From the NCBI GenBank assembly GCA_040954595.2, contig CM082579.2, forward strand, positions 7,936,001-8,000,000: a stretch of 64,000 bases of DNA, written 5' to 3'. Made by a program: the position numbers and the translations under genes. Below the pieces are notes generated by a model. That model searched no databases. It was not told the origin of the DNA and saw only the letters and a list, made by a program, of their open reading frames with translations. This document shows positions 62,701 through 64,000 of this stretch, in pieces. Source of the stretch: Balanoglossus misakiensis (taxonomy: Eukaryota; Hemichordata). Position 1 is the stretch's first letter; the number at the start of each line of letters is the position of its first letter.

Positions 62701-63374
62701 GGAGGGCACAAAGTGTGTATGTATGCATACGTGCACACTCAAACACAGATTTGGAAAACGTGAAAACCTGGAGGACAGCCAATGATTGAGTCTGAATGAT
62801 TGGGGGGAGGGGGCACTACACTCACCTTCGTGTGCTGATGTCGACATGGAAACTTTCTCGGGCGTCAGTCCGTCGTTATAAATGGCGATGTGCCAGTGGC
62901 CCAGTAACATATACTGCACAAACGTGTGGTACGCCACCGCGTCAGTCGACCTTCTCTCTCGGCTGTGTCCGTCAAATTCAAAAATACGATGCGTCTCCAC
63001 TTTTTTGCTGCGGCCTACATCCCTCCTACGGATCGTGTCCCCCTCCACGTGCAGCGAGGGCAGTTCGTTTAAGACTGGAATGTAGGAGTGTTGGCTCCGC
63101 GTGGCTCTCTCGAGTTCCAACTCCTCGCCCGGTGAATTTTTCGTGCCGTCCAGCACCTGCATGAAGTCGAACTGCGTGTGGCTGGGCGGCATTCCTTTCT
63201 TCGCGTACACAGCCAGGTGCGAGTCCTTTGGCACAGTCACGTTAAATTCTACAAATCTAGCCTTTGGAATATACAAAAGTGTCCTTGAAAAACTCCCCGG
63301 CGGGATTTCACTTTTCACTGATTGTCCGAGGACTATTGCTGGTGCCCGGGTGGGCGATATATTTGTTTGGAAAA
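46994..63374 (-). CDS. TENM: Teneurin (3' part: 20 exons, incomplete at the N-terminus)
   Basis: Exons read from 63374 to 46994 give 2425 residues with consistent phases; the cytoplasmic and transmembrane exons lie beyond the window. Teneurins are type II adhesion proteins that pair with latrophilins and with other teneurins. Order of domains: juxtamembrane region, eight EGF repeats, the TTR-like and FN-plug domains, the NHL propeller, the tyrosine-aspartate (YD) shell with RHS signature YDPNTGKW, then the ABD and Tox-GHH domains. Many stretches match vertebrate teneurins almost word for word ([23 protein letters not shown]). EGF2 and EGF5 have Tyr at the third-cysteine position, the pattern linked to covalent dimers. 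The family's shell and tail derive from bacterial polymorphic-toxin-like proteins; the domain here is that of an adhesion receptor and no toxin role is implied. Odd points: an acidic insert in EGF5 and a TCAP tail lacking a dibasic amidation end. Confidence 0.97.
48057..48181 (-). CDS. TENM: Teneurin exon: linker into the ABD region
   Basis: Encodes [20 protein letters not shown], corresponding to human [20 protein letters not shown]. Confidence 0.93.
48442..50038 (-). CDS. TENM: Teneurin exon: main YD/RHS shell
   Basis: A 1597-nt exon encodes dozens of YD repeats (RYDGRERL-type, [28 protein letters not shown]) and the RHS core end [17 protein letters not shown]. It ends GDIKFMK in phase 1. 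Confidence 0.97.
50285..50450. repeat. GACA/GAGA microsatellite region
   Basis: Interrupted (GACA)n then (GA)n sequence in the teneurin intron just downstream of exon 50472-50774. Confidence 0.85.
50472..50774 (-). CDS. TENM: Teneurin exon: YD shell
   Basis: Encodes [20 protein letters not shown] and the YD repeat [16 protein letters not shown]. 101 codons, phase 0 at both ends. Confidence 0.95.
50965..51209 (-). CDS. TENM: Teneurin exon: YD shell
   Basis: Encodes [18 protein letters not shown] and VVGRKLR (human KRNMTLP, VFGRKLR). Confidence 0.94.
51347..51408 (-). CDS. TENM: Teneurin exon: short YD-shell exon
   Basis: Encodes [19 protein letters not shown]. Only 62 nt, with phases matching both neighbours. 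Confidence 0.93.
51737..52641 (-). CDS. TENM: Teneurin exon: end of NHL propeller and start of YD shell
   Basis: Encodes [47 protein letters not shown] and the first YD repeats. A large 905-nt exon ending in phase 2. Confidence 0.97.
53175..53410 (-). CDS. TENM: Teneurin exon: NHL propeller
   Basis: Encodes [20 protein letters not shown] and [10 protein letters not shown]. The donor is a weak AAA/GTGAAA but the only one that joins in phase 0 to IRLEWPVD of the next exon. Confidence 0.9.
53891..54123 (-). CDS. TENM: Teneurin exon: NHL propeller
   Basis: Encodes [20 protein letters not shown] and [18 protein letters not shown], near-identical in form to vertebrate teneurins. Confidence 0.96.
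54124..57066 (-). other. TENM: Teneurin intron at the propeller splice-site B position (2.9 kb)
   Basis: This is the longest teneurin intron in the window. Apart from the candidate microexon at 56000-56005 it shows AC-rich low-complexity sequence (about 55085-55215) and no recognised exon. Confidence 0.6.
56000..56005 (-). other. TENM: Candidate 6-nt microexon in a teneurin intron
   Basis: On the - strand a pyrimidine-rich, AG-free tract ends in CCACAG, followed by six bases and then a strong GTGAGT donor. Six bases keep the frame and would change His to Gln-Val-Ser at the propeller junction. Only RNA data can confirm it. Confidence 0.3.
57067..57319 (-). CDS. TENM: Teneurin exon: start of the NHL propeller
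   Basis: Encodes [20 protein letters not shown] and [14 protein letters not shown]. It ends after SVLHL in phase 2, the place where vertebrate genes have an alternative microexon. Confidence 0.96.
57438..57578 (-). CDS. TENM: Teneurin exon: FN-plug, VGYEY segment
   Basis: Encodes [13 protein letters not shown] and [16 protein letters not shown], aligned to human VGYEYESC and GGWTLDKHH. Confidence 0.95.
57933..58200 (-). CDS. TENM: Teneurin exon: FN-plug
   Basis: Encodes [20 protein letters not shown] and [11 protein letters not shown]. The acceptor is an unusual poly-C tract directly before CAG. Confidence 0.94.
58661..58913 (-). CDS. TENM: Teneurin exon: RYDMMV segment and FN-plug start
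   Basis: Encodes [20 protein letters not shown] and the linker into the FN-plug. It ends in phase 0. Confidence 0.95.
59156..59281 (-). CDS. TENM: Teneurin exon: TTR-like domain
   Basis: Encodes [19 protein letters not shown], the beta-sandwich (transthyretin-related) segment; human has [20 protein letters not shown]. Confidence 0.95.
59585..59939 (-). CDS. TENM: Teneurin exon: EGF repeat 8 and Cys-rich calcium-type motif
   Basis: EGF8 ([18 protein letters not shown]) is followed by [17 protein letters not shown], the conserved acidic Cys motif of teneurins. It ends in phase 2. Confidence 0.95.
60202..60393 (-). CDS. TENM: Teneurin exon: EGF repeats 6 and 7
   Basis: Encodes [14 protein letters not shown] and [18 protein letters not shown]. 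Symmetrical phase 1. Confidence 0.95.
60680..61009 (-). CDS. TENM: Teneurin exon: EGF repeats 4 and 5 with acidic insert
   Basis: EGF4 is standard ([14 protein letters not shown]). In EGF5 a 41-residue Glu/Gly-rich segment (about 60764-60886) separates what look like Cys 1 and Cys 2, normally three residues apart. EGF5 then has [16 protein letters not shown] with Tyr in place of the third Cys. Confidence 0.93.
61433..61624 (-). CDS. TENM: Teneurin exon: EGF repeats 2 and 3
   Basis: EGF2 reads [18 protein letters not shown], with Tyr where the third cysteine should be, leaving one unpaired Cys. EGF3 ([12 protein letters not shown]) is complete. Symmetrical phase 1. Confidence 0.95.
61936..62046 (-). 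CDS. TENM: Teneurin exon: EGF repeat 1
   Basis: Encodes [18 protein letters not shown] and the rest of one EGF repeat. Phase 1 at both ends, so it is a symmetrical single-domain exon. Confidence 0.95.
62826..63374 (-). CDS. TENM: Teneurin exon: extracellular region before the EGF repeats
   Basis: First teneurin exon in the window; starts in phase 1. It encodes [19 protein letters not shown] (human GLPPSHTQYDF) and [13 protein letters not shown] furin-type RERR lies at 62950-62961. Confidence 0.94.
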
Positions 63375-64000
63375 CTGTGAAAAGAAAAGATGAGGGAGTT
63401 AGTGCTGAGGAACTTCTTAATGGCTGACATCATCACATCACGTTATATTACAATACACTACACAAATCATATCCTCAAAGTCATTCAAAATTCCGGGACT
63501 TTCCACAATATTTTTCCCGGTCACCCAGGCAATCTGCGTGGTGTTGCCAAAGTTTCACAACATGAAAATGATCGGTAGTATAAATTACAAAGTGAAGTAG
63601 GAAATAGTGGATTTTTTTTCATCAGCTCTCTGCATACGACACTTGGCCAGGGGCAGATTTACATGTCTGTGCGTACCAACTAATTAGATATGCAAAATTT
63701 ATGCATTGTAGATTTACATGCAATGCTGCAAGCAGGTGCTACAGGCCTTGGACTCTGAGTACAGCAAAACTGAGTTTGCTCAGCTATTTACAACCCATGA
63801 TTTCATTCAACAACTTGCAATTCATAGCCATCTCATATCAAATCGTGAAAGTACGAGCTTGCTCTGTCCCGGTTTAAAAAATTCAAATTTTAACGAAGAA
63901 AAATGAAGGAAATGAAATGAGTTTAGCTAAAACGGCTGATAACAGCCATGCATGTTTTTTGATTAGGGCATTACATTCATACACAAAATTGACAGAAATC
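63375..64000 (-). other. TENM: Teneurin intron running off the window
   Basis: No exon is recognised. The next upstream teneurin exon lies beyond base 64000. Confidence 0.7.

Overview
The window is animal nuclear DNA. It holds four spliced protein-coding genes with GT/AG introns, long introns and intergenic spacers, microsatellites and small non-autonomous transposons. The gene set and the vertebrate-like protein sequences (a single MAML-type mastermind and a teneurin with a TCAP-like tail) suggest an invertebrate deuterostome, most likely a cephalochordate (amphioxus). That species call is an inference; another marine bilaterian is possible.

Layout, left to right. (1) A Mastermind-like Notch co-activator on the + strand: coding exon 1 at 1548-1856, a 15.6 kb intron, then one 2.9 kb coding exon at 17463-20381 with glutamine tracts. 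(2) A 7.1 kb spacer. (3) ACSF2, a mitochondrial acyl-CoA synthetase, on the - strand: 13 coding exons from 34415 down to 27516, complete at 608 aa. (4) A 1.8 kb head-to-head spacer. (5) FAXDC2, a membrane fatty-acid/sterol hydroxylase-family protein, on the + strand: six coding exons 36216-40309, complete at 346 aa. (6) A 6.7 kb spacer. (7) Teneurin on the - strand: the last 20 exons, 63374 down to 46994, giving 2425 residues. The cytoplasmic and transmembrane exons lie beyond base 64000. All exon phases in the four models join without a frame break.

The four genes do not form a pathway. Mastermind acts in the nucleus, teneurin in cell adhesion, ACSF2 in mitochondrial fatty-acid activation and FAXDC2 in membrane lipid oxidation. 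The close linkage of mastermind and teneurin is notable because human MAML and TENM paralogues share chromosome arms or chromosomes pairwise.

Non-coding structure includes six copies of a roughly 92-bp MITE with TTAA target sites and CCCTTTCACC termini (piggyBac-like), a palindromic MITE in a FAXDC2 intron, a 138-bp hairpin in an ACSF2 intron, a 44-bp minisatellite, an evenly spaced GC-box array and a cluster of three CArG boxes. I see no CRISPR array, no complete autonomous transposon, no rRNA and no convincing tRNA. Nothing here amounts to a wholly new system; the unusual points are lineage-specific details of teneurin and the repeat structures.
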